Shown piece after piece: positions 6,557 to 16,664 of a stretch of 34,740 nt of DNA; positions within the stretch are counted from its first letter, which is position 1, and each line of letters starts with the position of its first letter. Source of the DNA: Desulfotignum sp. GTDB lineage: Bacteria; Desulfobacterota; Desulfobacteria; Desulfobacterales; Desulfobacteraceae. The position numbers and the translations under genes are program-made. The notes beneath the pieces were generated by a model. The model had not been told where the DNA came from, searched no databases, and worked only from the letters and a program-made list of their open reading frames with translations. The DNA lies in assembly GCA_011390615.1 (NCBI GenBank), contig JAABSB010000017.1, positions 1-34,740 on the forward strand, read 5' to 3'.

Positions 6557-7399
6557 CTATACAGATATGTCAGCGGTAATGCGAATAATTTCTCCCGGCC
6601 GGTCCGGTCCGGCCACGGTCAATACAGCCGAAGAACCGTTCAGGCATCTGCCCGCTTCAGCCAGGGCATGTTCAGGACGGTTGTTCTCTTCACTTAAATG
6701 TGCCAGGATCACATGTTTCAAATTCTGGTGGGCCAGCTGGGACAAAAGCATCCCTGCATCTGCATTTGACAGATGTCCGGTACGGGATTTGATGCGCTGT
6801 TTCAGGTGCCAGGGATAGGACCCGTTGATGAGCATATCCGGGTCATGGTTGGATTCAAGGTAGAGCACACTGCAGTCGCGCAGATGCTCTTTCACAAGGT
6901 TGGTGGCAATACCCAGATCCGTGGCAATACCGATTTTGCAGCCCTGCCAGGTAAGGGTGAGACCGGCCGGGTCTGAGGCATCATGGGAAGTTGAAAAAGG
7001 ATGCACCGTCAATAGTGATGCATCGCAAATCTTGTCATCCATGACGTTGTTACAATTTTTGACCGCAAAACTTTCACCACAGCCAAAGAACCTTATATCG
7101 GGAATTTTGCCGACAACCTTTGCACAGGCCTGATAAGTAGCCTTTGTCATGTAAACCGGGATATTGAACCGACGGCCCAATACCCCGGCTCCCTGAATAT
7201 GGTCTCTGTGTTCATGGGTGATGATGATGGCGGACAGGTGATCCGGGGTTTTCCCCACAGCAGCCATCCGCCGCTGGATTTCCTTTCCGGAAAGTCCGGC
7301 ATCCACAAGAATAGCCGTTTTTGGCGTAGAAACCAGCACGGCATTCCCCCTGCTGCCGGAAGCAAGGGGACAGATACAAAAAGAATTATTCTTTTTCAT
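6557..7399 (-). CDS. Metallo-beta-lactamase-fold hydrolase, YycJ/WalJ-like
   Basis: A 280-residue MBL-fold protein. Metal ligands are visible in THEHRDH (H62, H64, D66, H67), then [17 protein letters not shown] (Asp ligand), ESNHDPDML and HLSEENN near the end. This motif series fits the YycJ/WalJ group of predicted nucleases or phosphodiesterases, often annotated as MBL-fold metallo-hydrolase. The ATG lies inside the last codons of pnp (ATGAAAAAGAATAA), a 14-base overlap, so the two genes are translationally coupled and the protein probably acts in RNA or DNA metabolism. The assignment to YycJ rather than another MBL subgroup is from motif pattern only. Confidence 0.85.
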   Translation of the reverse strand: MKKNNSFCICPLASGSRGNAVLVSTPKTAILVDAGLSGKEIQRRMAAVGKTPDHLSAIIITHEHRDHIQGAGVLGRRFNIPVYMTKATYQACAKVVGKIPDIRFFGCGESFAVKNCNNVMDDKICDASLLTVHPFSTSHDASDPAGLTLTWQGCKIGIATDLGIATNLVKEHLRDCSVLYLESNHDPDMLINGSYPWHLKQRIKSRTGHLSNADAGMLLSQLAHQNLKHVILAHLSEENNRPEHALAEAGRCLNGSSAVLTVAGPDRPGEIIRITADISV

Positions 7400-9476
7400 C
7401 CGCTTTTGCAGCTTTGTAACTCAGCTTGATTTTTCCGTCCCGGGTAATATCCAGCACTTTTACGGAAATCACATCACCCTCTTTCACCACATCGGTGACT
7501 TTTTTCACCCGGTAATCAGCCAGTTCAGAAATATGCACCAGGCCGTCAGTACCGGACTTGATGTTCACAAATGCGCCGAAATCGGTTATTTTCACCACCT
7601 TGCCTTCATAAATTGCCCCGATCTCCGGATCAAGAGCAATATCAGAGACCATGTCCAGTGCCCGTTGTGCATCTTCCTGGTTTTCTCCGGCAATTTTCAC
7701 AAGACCGGAGTCATCCACTTCAATGACCGTGTTAGTATCCGCCTGGAGTGCCCGGATGATCTTGCCGCCAGGACCGATGATATCCCTGATTTTGTCCGGA
7801 TTGATCATGATACTCAAAATTTTGGGGGCATGGGGTGAAATTTCATCACGTGATTTGCCGATCGTTTCCAGCATTTTTTCCAGGATATGCAGCCGGCCTT
7901 TCCTGGCCTGGACAAGGGCCTTTTCCATGATATCTTTGGACAATTCCTTGATTTTTATATCCATCTGCAGGGCGGTGATGCCCTCTTTGGGTCCGGCCAC
8001 CTTGAAATCCATGTCCCCGAAATGGTCCTCATCTCCCAGGATGTCCGAAAGAATGACGGTCTTGTCCCCATCTTTTATCAGACCCATGGCAATACCGGAA
8101 ACCGGGGCCTTGATGGGAACCCCGCCGTCCATCATCGCCAGACAGCCGGCACACACTGTGCCCATGGAGGAAGATCCGTTGGATTCCATGACCTCGCCCA
8201 CCAGGCGAATGGTGTATTCAAAATCTGCAGGATCAGGCAGTATCCGTTCAATAGCTCGGGTTGCCAGATTGCCGTGGCCGATATCCCTGCGGCTGGGGCC
8301 GCCGGCCCGTTTAACTTCTCCAACGGAATAGGGAGGAAAATTGTAATGGAGCATGAAGCTTCTGGTTTCATTGCCGGCCAAAGTTTCCACCCGCTGTTCA
8401 TCCGGGCCTGATCCCAGGGTCATCACGCCGAGCACCTGGGTTTCTCCCCTGGTAAACAGGGCACTGCCATGGGGACGGCGCAGCATACCCACCTCACAGG
8501 AAATATCCCGGATTTCATCAAATGCCCTGCCATCAATGCGGTGATTTTGGGTAAGCGTTATATCCCGGCTGACTTCCTTAACAGCCTTGCTGAAACCTTC
8601 CTTGATCTCCTTGATCTGATCTGGATAATCATTGCAAAAATGGGCCACCACCTCTTCTTTAAAACTGCTCAGGGCGACCTGGCGCTCAATTTTGGTCTTG
8701 ATCTGTACCTGCTCTTTGATACCTTCTCTTGCAAAGGATGCTATTTTTTCTGCCAGTTCAGGATCACGGGCCGGGGGGACAAATGCATGTTTTTCTTTTC
8801 CCACACTTTTTTTGAGTTCCATCTGCATGTCAATGATGGGCTGCATGGCAGCATGACCAAAAAAGATGGCATCCAGCATATCCTGTTCCGATATGATATT
8901 GGCGCCGCCTTCCACCATGACAACCCCGGTTCTGGAACCTGCCACGGTCAGCTCAATGTCACTTTCTTCCATCTGTTCCAGGCTGGGATTGGCAACAAAT
9001 TCCCCGTTTATGCGGCCGACCTTGATACCGGCGATGGGGCCGTCAAAGGGAATATCAGATATCTCCAGGGCTGCAGATGCCCCCACAATGGCCAGAATGC
9101 CAGGATCACACATTTTGTCGGTGGACAGTACCGTGGCCATGACCTGGGTTTCGTGATTGTAGTCATCTTTGAACAAAGGCCTGATGGGCCGGTCAATCAG
9201 CCTGGCCCGCAGTGTTTCATCTTCAGACGGCCGGCCGATCTCCCGCCGGAAATAGTTGCCCGGAATTCGTCCGGCTGCATAAATGCGCTCCTGGTATTCC
9301 ACGGTAAGGGGCAGAAAACTGATCTCTTCTTTGGGGGTTTTGGATGCCACCGCAGTGACCAGGACAACGGTTTCACCGAGCTGGACCACAACAGCGCCGG
9401 AGGCCTGTTTGGCGATTTTGCCGGTACTGATGGAAAATTCTCTTCCACCGATCTGGGCTGTTACAATTTTTTCCAT
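7386..9476 (-). CDS. pnp: Polynucleotide phosphorylase
   Basis: A 696-residue PNPase, close to the usual 700 residues. It carries two RNase PH-like domains (first about 10-140, second about 310-545, with the segment containing [16 protein letters not shown] that bears catalytic aspartates), a helical linker, a KH domain ([20 protein letters not shown]) and an S1 RNA-binding domain at the end ([17 protein letters not shown]). The enzyme degrades RNA 3' to 5' with phosphate and is a core part of bacterial RNA turnover. The start follows AAGGAGAAATT. It lies after rpsO, separated by a terminator and by a 17-bp perfect hairpin in its leader, the arrangement known from E. coli for RNase III-dependent pnp autoregulation. 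Confidence 0.98.
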   Translation of the reverse strand: MEKIVTAQIGGREFSISTGKIAKQASGAVVVQLGETVVLVTAVASKTPKEEISFLPLTVEYQERIYAAGRIPGNYFRREIGRPSEDETLRARLIDRPIRPLFKDDYNHETQVMATVLSTDKMCDPGILAIVGASAALEISDIPFDGPIAGIKVGRINGEFVANPSLEQMEESDIELTVAGSRTGVVMVEGGANIISEQDMLDAIFFGHAAMQPIIDMQMELKKSVGKEKHAFVPPARDPELAEKIASFAREGIKEQVQIKTKIERQVALSSFKEEVVAHFCNDYPDQIKEIKEGFSKAVKEVSRDITLTQNHRIDGRAFDEIRDISCEVGMLRRPHGSALFTRGETQVLGVMTLGSGPDEQRVETLAGNETRSFMLHYNFPPYSVGEVKRAGGPSRRDIGHGNLATRAIERILPDPADFEYTIRLVGEVMESNGSSSMGTVCAGCLAMMDGGVPIKAPVSGIAMGLIKDGDKTVILSDILGDEDHFGDMDFKVAGPKEGITALQMDIKIKELSKDIMEKALVQARKGRLHILEKMLETIGKSRDEISPHAPKILSIMINPDKIRDIIGPGGKIIRALQADTNTVIEVDDSGLVKIAGENQEDAQRALDMVSDIALDPEIGAIYEGKVVKITDFGAFVNIKSGTDGLVHISELADYRVKKVTDVVKEGDVISVKVLDITRDGKIKLSYKAAKADEKE

Positions 9477-9535
9477 AATTTCTCCTTAGAGTAAAAAGGC
9501 GGAGAATCCTTTCAGAATACACAAAATAATAAACC

Positions 9536-9578
9536 CGCATCTGTATCATCCAACACTAAACTGGATGATACAGATGCG
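9536..9578 (-). promoter_or_regulatory. 17-bp perfect hairpin in the pnp leader (possible RNase III site)
   Basis: CGCATCTGTATCATCCA and its exact complement TGGATGATACAGATGCG flank a 9-base loop. The stem is longer and less G+C-rich than a usual terminator and ends about 60 bases before the pnp start. In E. coli, RNase III cuts a comparable stem in the pnp leader and PNPase then destabilises its own mRNA. The T-rich stretch after it (TTTATTATTTT) leaves a second terminator as an alternative. Confidence 0.6.
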
Positions 9579-9623
9579 AACTTATTTAAAAGCATTCCCA
9601 AGAATCGCCGCCCGGTTGTTTGT

Positions 9624-9664
9624 AAAAAGCCGGTTTTTGACATAGATACGGTCAAAAACCGGCT
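9624..9664 (-). terminator. Rho-independent terminator after rpsO
   Basis: On the minus strand a 14-bp perfect stem (AGCCGGTTTTTGAC with GTCAAAAACCGGCT), 9-base loop, is followed by TTTTT. It begins 12 bases after the rpsO stop codon, so it ends or attenuates the transcript before pnp. Confidence 0.85.
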
Positions 9665-9675
9665 GTAATTCATTT

Positions 9676-9945
9676 TTATCTTCTGAGTCCCAGTCTTTCA
9701 ATCAAAGACCGGTATCTGTTGATATCTTTTTTCTTGACATAATCCAGAAGGCTTCTGCGCCGGCCCACCAGAATCAGCAGTCCCCTGCGTGAATGGTGGT
9801 CTTTTTTGTGAAGCTTCAGGTGTTCTGTCAGGTAGCTGATGCGATGGGTCAAGATAGCCACCTGAACTTCAGGCGAGCCGGTATCTGACTCATGAAGCTT
9901 GAATTGTTCGATCATCTCTTCTTTGTTTTCTGCTAATAAAACCAC
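9676..9945 (-). CDS. rpsO: Ribosomal protein S15
   Basis: An 89-residue S15, the normal length, recognised by [22 protein letters not shown] and [12 protein letters not shown]. It binds 16S rRNA in the platform of the 30S subunit and is a primary assembly protein. The start codon is GTG, placed 8 bases after AAAGGAG. It follows truB by 154 bases, has its own -10-like box, and is followed by a strong terminator, so it can be expressed apart from the nusA operon upstream. Confidence 0.98.
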   Translation of the reverse strand: MVLLAENKEEMIEQFKLHESDTGSPEVQVAILTHRISYLTEHLKLHKKDHHSRRGLLILVGRRRSLLDYVKKKDINRYRSLIERLGLRR

Positions 9946-9971
9946 TGTCTCAACTCCTTTGTCTGGAATAC

Positions 9972-9977
9972 ATTATA
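9972..9977 (-). promoter_or_regulatory. Possible -10 box for rpsO
   Basis: An exact TATAAT on the minus strand 27 bases before the rpsO GTG. No convincing -35 hexamer is present at 17 bases, so this is tentative. The rest of the truB-rpsO gap shows nothing else clear. Confidence 0.3.
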
Positions 9978-10099
9978 CGGCGTTTCATTTGACACGCAGA
10001 TGCTGCAACAGGCCATCCAATATTCCATTCAGACACCCTGTTTCTTTTTTGCCAAATCACCGTCACAAAAACGAAAAATTAACCACAACTAAATACCAG

Positions 10100-11011
10100 T
10101 TACCCGCTGAAAACGCAACAATAATTATAGTCTGCTCCGTTATTATCTGCCCGTACCACCGCAATTAGCCGGCCGTCCGATCCTGTTATCCGGATGAATC
10201 CGTCTGCCGCCACCCTGTCGGTACCGATTCCAATATCCTGGTGCTGCAGTTTACGTCCGTAGCGGATTTTTTCTTCAAGGGCAGTGTCTGCCTGTACCAG
10301 GGGCATGAAAGGCAGGCATTCCGCCATGGGAAGGATATGGGTTCTTGCTGTTTGTAAATCACAGGTGTGCAGTGTGTTCAGGTCAACAGCCTGGTCCAGG
10401 GTAAACTGGCTGACACCGGTTCTGCACAGACCGGACAAATGGGCGCCGCACCCGAGCAGCCTGCCCATGTCATGGGCCAGGCTCCTGATATAGGTGCCTC
10501 CGGAACATTGCACCGCTATTTCAAATTCAGGCAGATCCATGCGCGTCACGCTGATACTGTAGATCTCAATGGTGCGGGGGGGTTTTTTGATCATCTTCCC
10601 TTGCCGGGCAAGCTTGTAAAGCGGCTGGCCCTGGTGCTTGAGGGCGGAAAAACTGGGTGCCACCTGCTGCTGCACCCCGGCAAATTCCGCCGTCACCTGT
10701 CTGACCTGTTCCGGCTGGATGGATGATACCAGGTCCGGATCTGCCTGGGAAGTGACCCTGCCGGTCTTATCAAGGGTATCGGTTTCAATCCCTAAAGTAA
10801 CAACAGCCCTGTAGTGTTTTGCACTGCCCAGAAAGAACCGGGATATCCGGGTGGCCCGGCCCAGGGCCACCGGCAGAAGACCTGTGGCAAACGGGTCAAG
10901 GGTGCCTGTATGACCGGCTTTTTTCACCTGGAAAATTTTTTTGACCTGGTCCACCACCCGGGCGGATGACACCCCTTCCGGCTTATTGACCAGCAGCATA
11001 CCATTTGTCAT
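10100..11011 (-). CDS. truB: tRNA pseudouridine-55 synthase
   Basis: A 303-residue TruB. The catalytic motif GHTGTLDPFATGLLPVALG places the nucleophile at D39. SFSALKHQGQPLYKLARQG and GGTYIRSLAHDMG are further conserved blocks. It converts U55 of the T-loop of most tRNAs to pseudouridine. The ORF track runs upstream into rbfA; I chose the ATG at 11011 (MTNGMLLVNKPEG), which has AGGA 8 bases ahead and starts just before the conserved LLVNKP motif. A second ATG four codons later is possible. The gene is fourth in the rimP-nusA-infB-rbfA-truB order. Confidence 0.95.
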   Translation of the reverse strand: MTNGMLLVNKPEGVSSARVVDQVKKIFQVKKAGHTGTLDPFATGLLPVALGRATRISRFFLGSAKHYRAVVTLGIETDTLDKTGRVTSQADPDLVSSIQPEQVRQVTAEFAGVQQQVAPSFSALKHQGQPLYKLARQGKMIKKPPRTIEIYSISVTRMDLPEFEIAVQCSGGTYIRSLAHDMGRLLGCGAHLSGLCRTGVSQFTLDQAVDLNTLHTCDLQTARTHILPMAECLPFMPLVQADTALEEKIRYGRKLQHQDIGIGTDRVAADGFIRITGSDGRLIAVVRADNNGADYNYCCVFSG

Positions 11012-11048
11012 GAAAAAAGTCCTGGGAAAACAGATGTTGGTTGGGATG

Positions 11049-11420
11049 TTATTCTTCTTCCTGATCCCGTGGCAGATCTTTGACTGCGGATGCAATCAAG
11101 GCATCCATCTTAGCGGCTTTATCAAAGGAATCATCATGAAAGAACCGCAGTTCCGGCATGTATTTGAGTCCCAGCTGGGGGGCAATCTGTTTTTTAATAA
11201 ACCCCCTGGAGTGTTTAAATCCCGCCAGGGTCGCAGCAATTTTATCTGCATCACCGAATACAGTCACATAGACACTGGCCAGCCGCAGATCCGCGGTCAT
11301 TTTCACCTGGGATATGGTGGCCATTTCAATTCTGGGGTCACTGATTTTCTTGGTCAGCAGCTCGGTTATGGCCTGCTGAATCTTGATACTGATACGTTCA
11401 GCTCTGGTATATGGTCTCAT
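11049..11420 (-). CDS. rbfA: Ribosome-binding factor A
   Basis: A 123-residue RbfA with the KH-like fold signature RAERISIKIQQAITELL, ISDPRIEMATISQVKMTADL and AGFKHSRGFIKKQI. It binds the immature 30S subunit and helps mature the 5' end of 16S rRNA. The ATG overlaps the infB stop codon by one base (TAATG), which indicates translational coupling. The C-terminus is short and acidic (DQEEE). Confidence 0.97.
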   Translation of the reverse strand: MRPYTRAERISIKIQQAITELLTKKISDPRIEMATISQVKMTADLRLASVYVTVFGDADKIAATLAGFKHSRGFIKKQIAPQLGLKYMPELRFFHDDSFDKAAKMDALIASAVKDLPRDQEEE

Positions 11421-14359
11421 TATTTCTCTTGCTGGGGGGCATATTTTCTTTCTTCCACTTCATAGCATTCAATGATATCGCCCGTCTTGATATCATTATA
11501 TTTTGCCAGGCCGATACCGCACTCATATCCCTGTTCCACTTCTTTGACATCATCTTTGAATCGGCGCAGAGAGGACAGCTGGGTATCACACTTGATCACA
11601 CCTTCCCTGAGCAGCCGTATCTTCTTGCCCCGGATCACCTTTCCTTCGGTGATGTGGCAGCCTGCTATGGTGCCGATTTTGGGTACCACAAAGGTATCCC
11701 TCACCTCGGCACGGCCTATGATAATCTCATGGAAAGTGGATGGCATCATGCCGTCCAGAGCTGCCTTGATATCATTTATGACGTCATAGATGATATCATA
11801 AAAGCGCATGTCCACATTTTCATCCTTGGCCATTTTGCGAATCTGGGGTGTGGGTCTGACATTGAATCCGATGATGATGGCATCCGACACATTGGCCAGG
11901 GCCACATCTGATTCATTGATGGTCCCGGCACCGGAATGGATAATTTTGATATCCACCTCTTCTTTGGCCAGATCCTTGAGGGAATCATTCAACGCCTCAA
12001 TGGAGCCGTGGACATCTGCCTTGACAATGAGCTTTAATTCCTTGACCTCTGCTGTTCCCAGGTTTTCAAACATTTTTTCCAGGTTGGCACGGCTCTTTTT
12101 GGCCAGTTCCTTGGCCCGCTGCTTCTGCATCCTGTGACCGGCAATCTGCTTGGCATCCTTGTCTGACGTCACGGCAATAAATTCATCCCCGGCATCAGGC
12201 ACGCCGGTAAGACCCACGATCTCTGCAGGGGTGCTGGGCCCTGCTTCTTCAATGCGGTTGCCAAGGTCGTCTATCATGGCCCGGATACGGCCGGAATGCA
12301 GGCCGCAGACAATGGGGTCCCCATCCCGCAGGGTCCCCTGTTTCACCAAGACCGTTGCCACAGCACCACGGCCGGTATCCAGCCGGGATTCCACCACATA
12401 TCCGCTGGCATTTATATCCGGATTGGCTTTAAGTTCCAGAACCTCCGACTGCAGCAGGACCATTTCCAGCAGATCATCAATGCCTTCACCGGTTTTTGCA
12501 GATACCTTGACAAATATCACGTCTCCGCCCCAGTCTTCGGCCAGCAGGTCATGTTCCGCCAGTTCCCGCATGATCCGGTCCGGATCAGCCCCGACCTTAT
12601 CCATTTTGTTCACAGCCACCACCACCGGTACACCGGCTGCCTTTGAATGGTTGATGGCCTCGATGGTCTGGGGCATGACCCCGTCATCTGCCGCCACCAC
12701 CAGAATAACGATATCTGTCACCCTGGCACCCCTGGACCGCATGGCAGTAAATGCAGCATGTCCCGGGGTATCCAGAAAGGTAATCCTGCCGCCATTGGGA
12801 GTTTCCACATTATAGGCGCCGATGTGCTGGGTAATACCGCCAGCCTCCCCACTGGTTATCTTGGATTTTCTGATAACATCCAGAAGCGAGGTCTTGCCGT
12901 GGTCCACATGGCCCATGATGGTGACAACCGGCGGGCTCTTTATCATGCTGCCCTTGTCCAGATTTTCCGTTTCAATCTGCAGCAGGGTGTCTTCCTCAAA
13001 ACTGGCCTTCTCCACTTCAAAGTCAAATTCTCCTGCCACCAGTGCTGCAGTTTCAAAGTCAATTGTCTGGTTGACTGTCGCCATAACCCCCATGGTCATG
13101 AGCTTGGCAATCATCTCATTGGCCTTGATTCCCATACGCTTTGCCAATTCAGCCAGTTCAATGGCCTCATCAATCTTGATCCGCCGTTTGATGGCTTTGG
13201 GTGTTGTGATCTGGGTCTTCTGAAATCCCCCCTTTTTGCCCCGGGTATCTTTTTTGCCCCTTTTTTTCTTGCCGCGGCCCCGGTACAACGCCTCTCCTTC
13301 AACCACGGATTTTTTCTTGCGTTTTTTGCGTTTGCTGTCAAATGGATCTGCAATTCCTGCATCCTTGCGCCGGTCTTTTTTCCGGGCACCGGTATCCAGA
13401 TCCCCGGGCATGGGGGGCAGTCCCTGGTCAGGGCCGTCAACTGCAATTTTTGGTCGAACCGGCTGACCCGGTCTTGTGACCTTTTCCAGAGGTGTCTCTT
13501 TTTTATCCTCCAGCGGTTTTGTTTTCCTGATATTCTCCAGAACTGCAGGATCTGCTTTTTTGACAATCTTGGCAGGGGTGGTTTTGCGTTTTTTCTTTTT
13601 CTTTCTGGCTGCGGCTGTTTCCTCTTCCGTCTCTGCCTGTTCAGATGCCGTTTCCGGTTCCTTTTCAGGCTGGGCATCTGTCACAGATATCTGCTCTTGT
13701 TCTTTGGAAGCCGCTTCTTCTGTGGCTTTTTTCCCAATGGTTTCCATATCCGGTTCAGGGGCTGATGTTTTTTCAGAAGCTGGTGTTTTTTCCGGCTTTT
13801 GTACTGTGTCTGCTATTTTTTCTGTTTTCGGCTGTTGCGGTTCCGGAGCAGATACCTTTTTTTCAACCGGAGACTCTGGCTGTTCCAATATTGCAGGCTT
13901 TATGATTTTGGCAGGCGCAGTTTTCTTCTTTTTGTGGACAGGTGCTTCTTTTCCGGCAGTAGGTGTTTCTTTTTCAGGAGCTGTATCAGCTTTCCGGGCC
14001 TGGATTTCCTGGTCTGTCTCCGGCACGGCCTCTGGCATATCCTCCGGTGCCTGTACAGGAGTATCCTGCTCTGCCGCAGTCTCCATTTTCTGATCATCGA
14101 CCTGCTGTTTTTCAGTCTGCTCTTCTGGTTGACGGACAACCCTTTTTTTACGCCGGCGTATAACAGATGGCTTGACCTTGAGGTCATTTTTCTGTCTTGC
14201 CTTGCCGAACAGGTTATTTTTGATTTCCTTGACAGCACTGTCTTCCAAAGAACTCATATGGCTTTTAACGTCAATATCCAGATCCCTGATCTTGTTTAAA
14301 AGCGCCCTGTTGGTCATATTCAGATCTTTAGCTAATTCATATACTCTGACTTTCGCCAT
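11420..14359 (-). CDS. infB: Translation initiation factor IF-2
   Basis: A 979-residue IF-2, at the long end for the family because of a charged, low-complexity region (about 55-385) rich in Lys, Glu, Pro and Ala. An IF2-N domain lies at 1-50 and another at about 389-440. The GTPase has G1 GHVDHGKT (483-490), G3 DTPGHAAF (530-537) and G4 NKMD (584-587), followed by the beta-barrel and fMet-tRNA-binding domains. It places initiator tRNA on the 30S subunit. Within the low-complexity part a short motif occurs twice ([14 protein letters not shown] near 147, [17 protein letters not shown] near 260), which suggests internal duplication. The gene is 69 bases downstream of nusA. Confidence 0.98.
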   Translation of the reverse strand: MAKVRVYELAKDLNMTNRALLNKIRDLDIDVKSHMSSLEDSAVKEIKNNLFGKARQKNDLKVKPSVIRRRKKRVVRQPEEQTEKQQVDDQKMETAAEQDTPVQAPEDMPEAVPETDQEIQARKADTAPEKETPTAGKEAPVHKKKKTAPAKIIKPAILEQPESPVEKKVSAPEPQQPKTEKIADTVQKPEKTPASEKTSAPEPDMETIGKKATEEAASKEQEQISVTDAQPEKEPETASEQAETEEETAAARKKKKKRKTTPAKIVKKADPAVLENIRKTKPLEDKKETPLEKVTRPGQPVRPKIAVDGPDQGLPPMPGDLDTGARKKDRRKDAGIADPFDSKRKKRKKKSVVEGEALYRGRGKKKRGKKDTRGKKGGFQKTQITTPKAIKRRIKIDEAIELAELAKRMGIKANEMIAKLMTMGVMATVNQTIDFETAALVAGEFDFEVEKASFEEDTLLQIETENLDKGSMIKSPPVVTIMGHVDHGKTSLLDVIRKSKITSGEAGGITQHIGAYNVETPNGGRITFLDTPGHAAFTAMRSRGARVTDIVILVVAADDGVMPQTIEAINHSKAAGVPVVVAVNKMDKVGADPDRIMRELAEHDLLAEDWGGDVIFVKVSAKTGEGIDDLLEMVLLQSEVLELKANPDINASGYVVESRLDTGRGAVATVLVKQGTLRDGDPIVCGLHSGRIRAMIDDLGNRIEEAGPSTPAEIVGLTGVPDAGDEFIAVTSDKDAKQIAGHRMQKQRAKELAKKSRANLEKMFENLGTAEVKELKLIVKADVHGSIEALNDSLKDLAKEEVDIKIIHSGAGTINESDVALANVSDAIIIGFNVRPTPQIRKMAKDENVDMRFYDIIYDVINDIKAALDGMMPSTFHEIIIGRAEVRDTFVVPKIGTIAGCHITEGKVIRGKKIRLLREGVIKCDTQLSSLRRFKDDVKEVEQGYECGIGLAKYNDIKTGDIIECYEVEERKYAPQQEK

Positions 14360-14428
14360 ACCTTGCCCCCAAGTAATCCTCTTTTAATATTCTTTGTTCC
14401 AGCCTGCTGCCTGCCTTATGCATAGGAC

Positions 14429-15877
14429 TTATGATGTGGCGTCTTCATCATCCATGACATCTGCATCATCTTGTTCCGGTAACCCGTCACCGCTTTCATG
14501 TTTTTCAGCTTCCTGTACAGGCGCTTCCGGCAACACCTCTTCCGGTGCCGCTTCTTCCTGTAATGCCTCTTGAGCTGCCGCCTCATTCCGGGCAAGGGCT
14601 TCCTGTTCTGACGCTGCCCCGGATGCTGCCTCTTCCTCCTCTTCCATCAGACGTTGGCCGGCCTGTGCAATGGTACCTTGTGCCGCTTCTTCGGATATTC
14701 CCATAACAGATGCCAGTTCCTCTGCAGATGTTTCCGAAATATCAAGCAGCGAGGCATAGCCTGCCTTGAACAGAATTTCCGCCATGGGCAGCCCCACATT
14801 ATCCAGCCGCATCAGGCTGTCATATCCCTGCTTGACTTCCCGGCTGTAATCTTCTTCTGATGTCACTTCCAGATGCCATCCGGTAATCTCACATGCCAGA
14901 GACACATTCTGCCCCCCTTTGCCGATGGCAATGGAAAGGTACTCGTCATTGACAATCACTTCCATGGACTGGTTGTCTTCATCAATGATCACCCGGGATA
15001 TCTCAGCAGGCGACAGGGCATTACAGACAAACCGCGCCACATCCGGGCTCCACTGCACAATATCAATTTTTTCTCCCCGCAGTTCCTGGACAATGTTCTG
15101 CACCCGATTTCCCTTCATACCCACGCAGGCCCCCACCGGGTCCACATCAGAATCGGTTGAGGAAACGGCAATTTTAGCCCGCAGCCCGGGCACCCGGGCA
15201 GCCCCCTGCAGGATCACGATCCCTTCTGCCACCTCAGGTACTTCTGTTTTAAACAATTCCATTAAAAACTCAGGATGGGTTCGGGACAAAATGATCTGAG
15301 CACCTTTGGATTCTTCCAGCACATCCAGAACATAGGCCCTGATCCGGTCACCCCGCTTGTAATTTTCCTTGGGCATCTGTTCTCTGGGCCGGAGCACGGC
15401 TTCTGCCTGCCCCAGATTAACGATAATACTGCCCCGGTCAAAGCGCTGGACAATGCCGTTTATGATTTTGCCTTTTTTATGGATAAAATTTTCATACACA
15501 GCATTGCGTTCAGCTTCCCGCATTTTCTGGATAATCACCTGTTTTGCCGACTGGGCGGCAATGCGGCCGAACTCTTCTGTATCAATGCGGATCCCCAGGC
15601 TGTCTCCAATTTCACATTCCGGATCATACTCATATCCCTGCTCCAGGGTCAGTTCACTGTCAGGGAACTCCACCTCCGCCACCACCTCTTTAAAATGGAA
15701 CACTTCAACATCACCGCTCTTGCCGTCATAATGCACTTCAATATCCGCCCGGGGGCCGATTTTTTTTCTGGCTGCAGAAACAATAGCCTCTTTGAGTGTA
15801 TTTATCAGAATTTCCGAATCAATTCCTTTTTCACGGCTTACCTGGTCTATTACTCTTTTAATATCTGTGATAAACAT
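14429..15877 (-). CDS. nusA: Transcription termination/antitermination factor NusA
   Basis: A 482-residue NusA. Domains in order: RNA polymerase-binding N-terminal domain (1-125), S1 (about 133-200, GKIINGIVQRFDRGSIIVNL), KH1 (VGMKGNRVQNIVQELRGEKI), KH2 (AIGKGGQNVSLACEITGW), a helix-hairpin-helix-like segment with LLDISETSAEELASVMGIS (about 370-410), and an acidic Ala/Glu-rich tail of some 70 residues. It modulates pausing, termination and antitermination. It sits 18 bases after rimP, in the widespread rimP-nusA-infB order. Confidence 0.98.
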   Translation of the reverse strand: MFITDIKRVIDQVSREKGIDSEILINTLKEAIVSAARKKIGPRADIEVHYDGKSGDVEVFHFKEVVAEVEFPDSELTLEQGYEYDPECEIGDSLGIRIDTEEFGRIAAQSAKQVIIQKMREAERNAVYENFIHKKGKIINGIVQRFDRGSIIVNLGQAEAVLRPREQMPKENYKRGDRIRAYVLDVLEESKGAQIILSRTHPEFLMELFKTEVPEVAEGIVILQGAARVPGLRAKIAVSSTDSDVDPVGACVGMKGNRVQNIVQELRGEKIDIVQWSPDVARFVCNALSPAEISRVIIDEDNQSMEVIVNDEYLSIAIGKGGQNVSLACEITGWHLEVTSEEDYSREVKQGYDSLMRLDNVGLPMAEILFKAGYASLLDISETSAEELASVMGISEEAAQGTIAQAGQRLMEEEEEAASGAASEQEALARNEAAAQEALQEEAAPEEVLPEAPVQEAEKHESGDGLPEQDDADVMDDEDATS

Positions 15878-15895
15878 CTTTACGTGTTCTCCATT

Positions 15896-16366
15896 TTACT
15901 GACCTGCAAGGCTTGCCTTGATGATCTGCAGGTCCGGGATTTCTACCCGTTCTCCATCCACCGCAATCACAACAAAAGCATCATCAATTTGTTCAAGAAC
16001 GCCGGTAAACTTTTTTTTCCCCTGGATGGGTGCCCTGGTTTCAATTTTAATAGTACTGCCCTTAAACCGGTGAAAATCCTGTTTTTTTTTCAAAGGCCGA
16101 TGGGGTCCCGGAGATGAAACCTCCAGCCGGTAACTGCCTAAGCCGGGAATATGGATATCCAGCAGATCCCCCAACTGCCGGCTGATATCTGCGCAATCAC
16201 CCAGTGTGATACCGCCGGGTTTGTCTGCAAAGACCCGGACAATGGTCTCCCGGTTCCAGGCAGTAATTTCCACGTGAACCAGTTCAAAATTTTCCGCCCG
16301 GCACAGGGGTTCTGCCACTTGCGCAACCTGATCCGCAAAACCTGTTTTATGCTGTCTTTTGTCCAT
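15896..16366 (-). CDS. rimP: Ribosome maturation factor RimP
   Basis: A 156-residue RimP, normal length. The N-terminal alpha/beta domain has ENFELVHVEI and ITLGDCADISRQL; the motif YRLEVSSPGPHRPL is diagnostic; the C-terminal half is the SH3-like barrel. It is needed for 30S maturation. The start is preceded by AGAGGGT. It is the first gene after the terminator that closes the pheT-tRNA-Gly transcript, so a promoter should lie in the 40 bases before it, but I could not identify one confidently. Confidence 0.95.
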   Translation of the reverse strand: MDKRQHKTGFADQVAQVAEPLCRAENFELVHVEITAWNRETIVRVFADKPGGITLGDCADISRQLGDLLDIHIPGLGSYRLEVSSPGPHRPLKKKQDFHRFKGSTIKIETRAPIQGKKKFTGVLEQIDDAFVVIAVDGERVEIPDLQIIKASLAGQ

Positions 16367-16404
16367 ACCCTCTTTTTTTCAACCAAACACTTGGTGTAAA
16401 ATAC

Positions 16405-16425
16405 AAAAACGGGCAGACGCCCGTT
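16405..16425 (-). terminator. Rho-independent terminator between tRNA-Gly and rimP
   Basis: On the minus strand AACGGGC and GCCCGTT form a perfect 7-bp stem with a 4-base loop (GTCT), running into TTTTT (TTTTTG). It separates the infC-pheT-tRNA transcript from the rimP-nusA operon. Confidence 0.8.
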
Positions 16426-16536
16426 CCTTGTACAACTCCCAACCCAATCCGCGCTTTGTGCAATCAGCTCAGATGGTATCCATGTCTTTCCCGTAACTGG
16501 AACATGTCTGCCGTCCCACATCCACATAAAAAAAGA

Positions 16537-16612
16537 TGGAGCGGGCAACGAGACTCGAACTCGCGACATCAAGCTTGGGAAGCTTGCACTCTACCAGCTG
16601 AGTTATACCCGC
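16537..16612 (-). tRNA. tRNA-Gly (anticodon CCC)
   Basis: A 76-base tRNA with encoded CCA. The acceptor stem starts GCGGGTA and ends TGCCCGCTCCA (internal G-T pairs tolerated), the D-arm contains CTCAGCTGGTAGAG, the anticodon arm is CAAGC-TTCCCAA-GCTTG giving anticodon CCC, and the T-arm has GTTCGAGTC. It decodes GGG. A run of seven Ts begins two bases after CCA. It lies 52 bases downstream of pheT on the same strand and is probably part of that transcript. Confidence 0.95.
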
Positions 16613-16664
16613 ATCAACAGCACTGTATACCAATACCGGATTCATTTGTCAATACCTCTGATTT

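Noticed and set aside
8469-9494. 341-residue plus-strand ORF
   Set aside because: It is fully antisense to pnp and has no recognisable domain or ribosome site.
12647-13765. 372-residue plus-strand ORF rich in Phe and Cys
   Set aside because: It is the complement of the Lys/Glu-rich infB region; the composition is a mirror effect.
16138-16572. 144-residue ORF reading through tRNA-Gly (MMSRVRVSLPAPS...)
   Set aside because: Its start is the reverse reading of a tRNA T-arm region, a common artefact, and it overlaps rimP in another frame.
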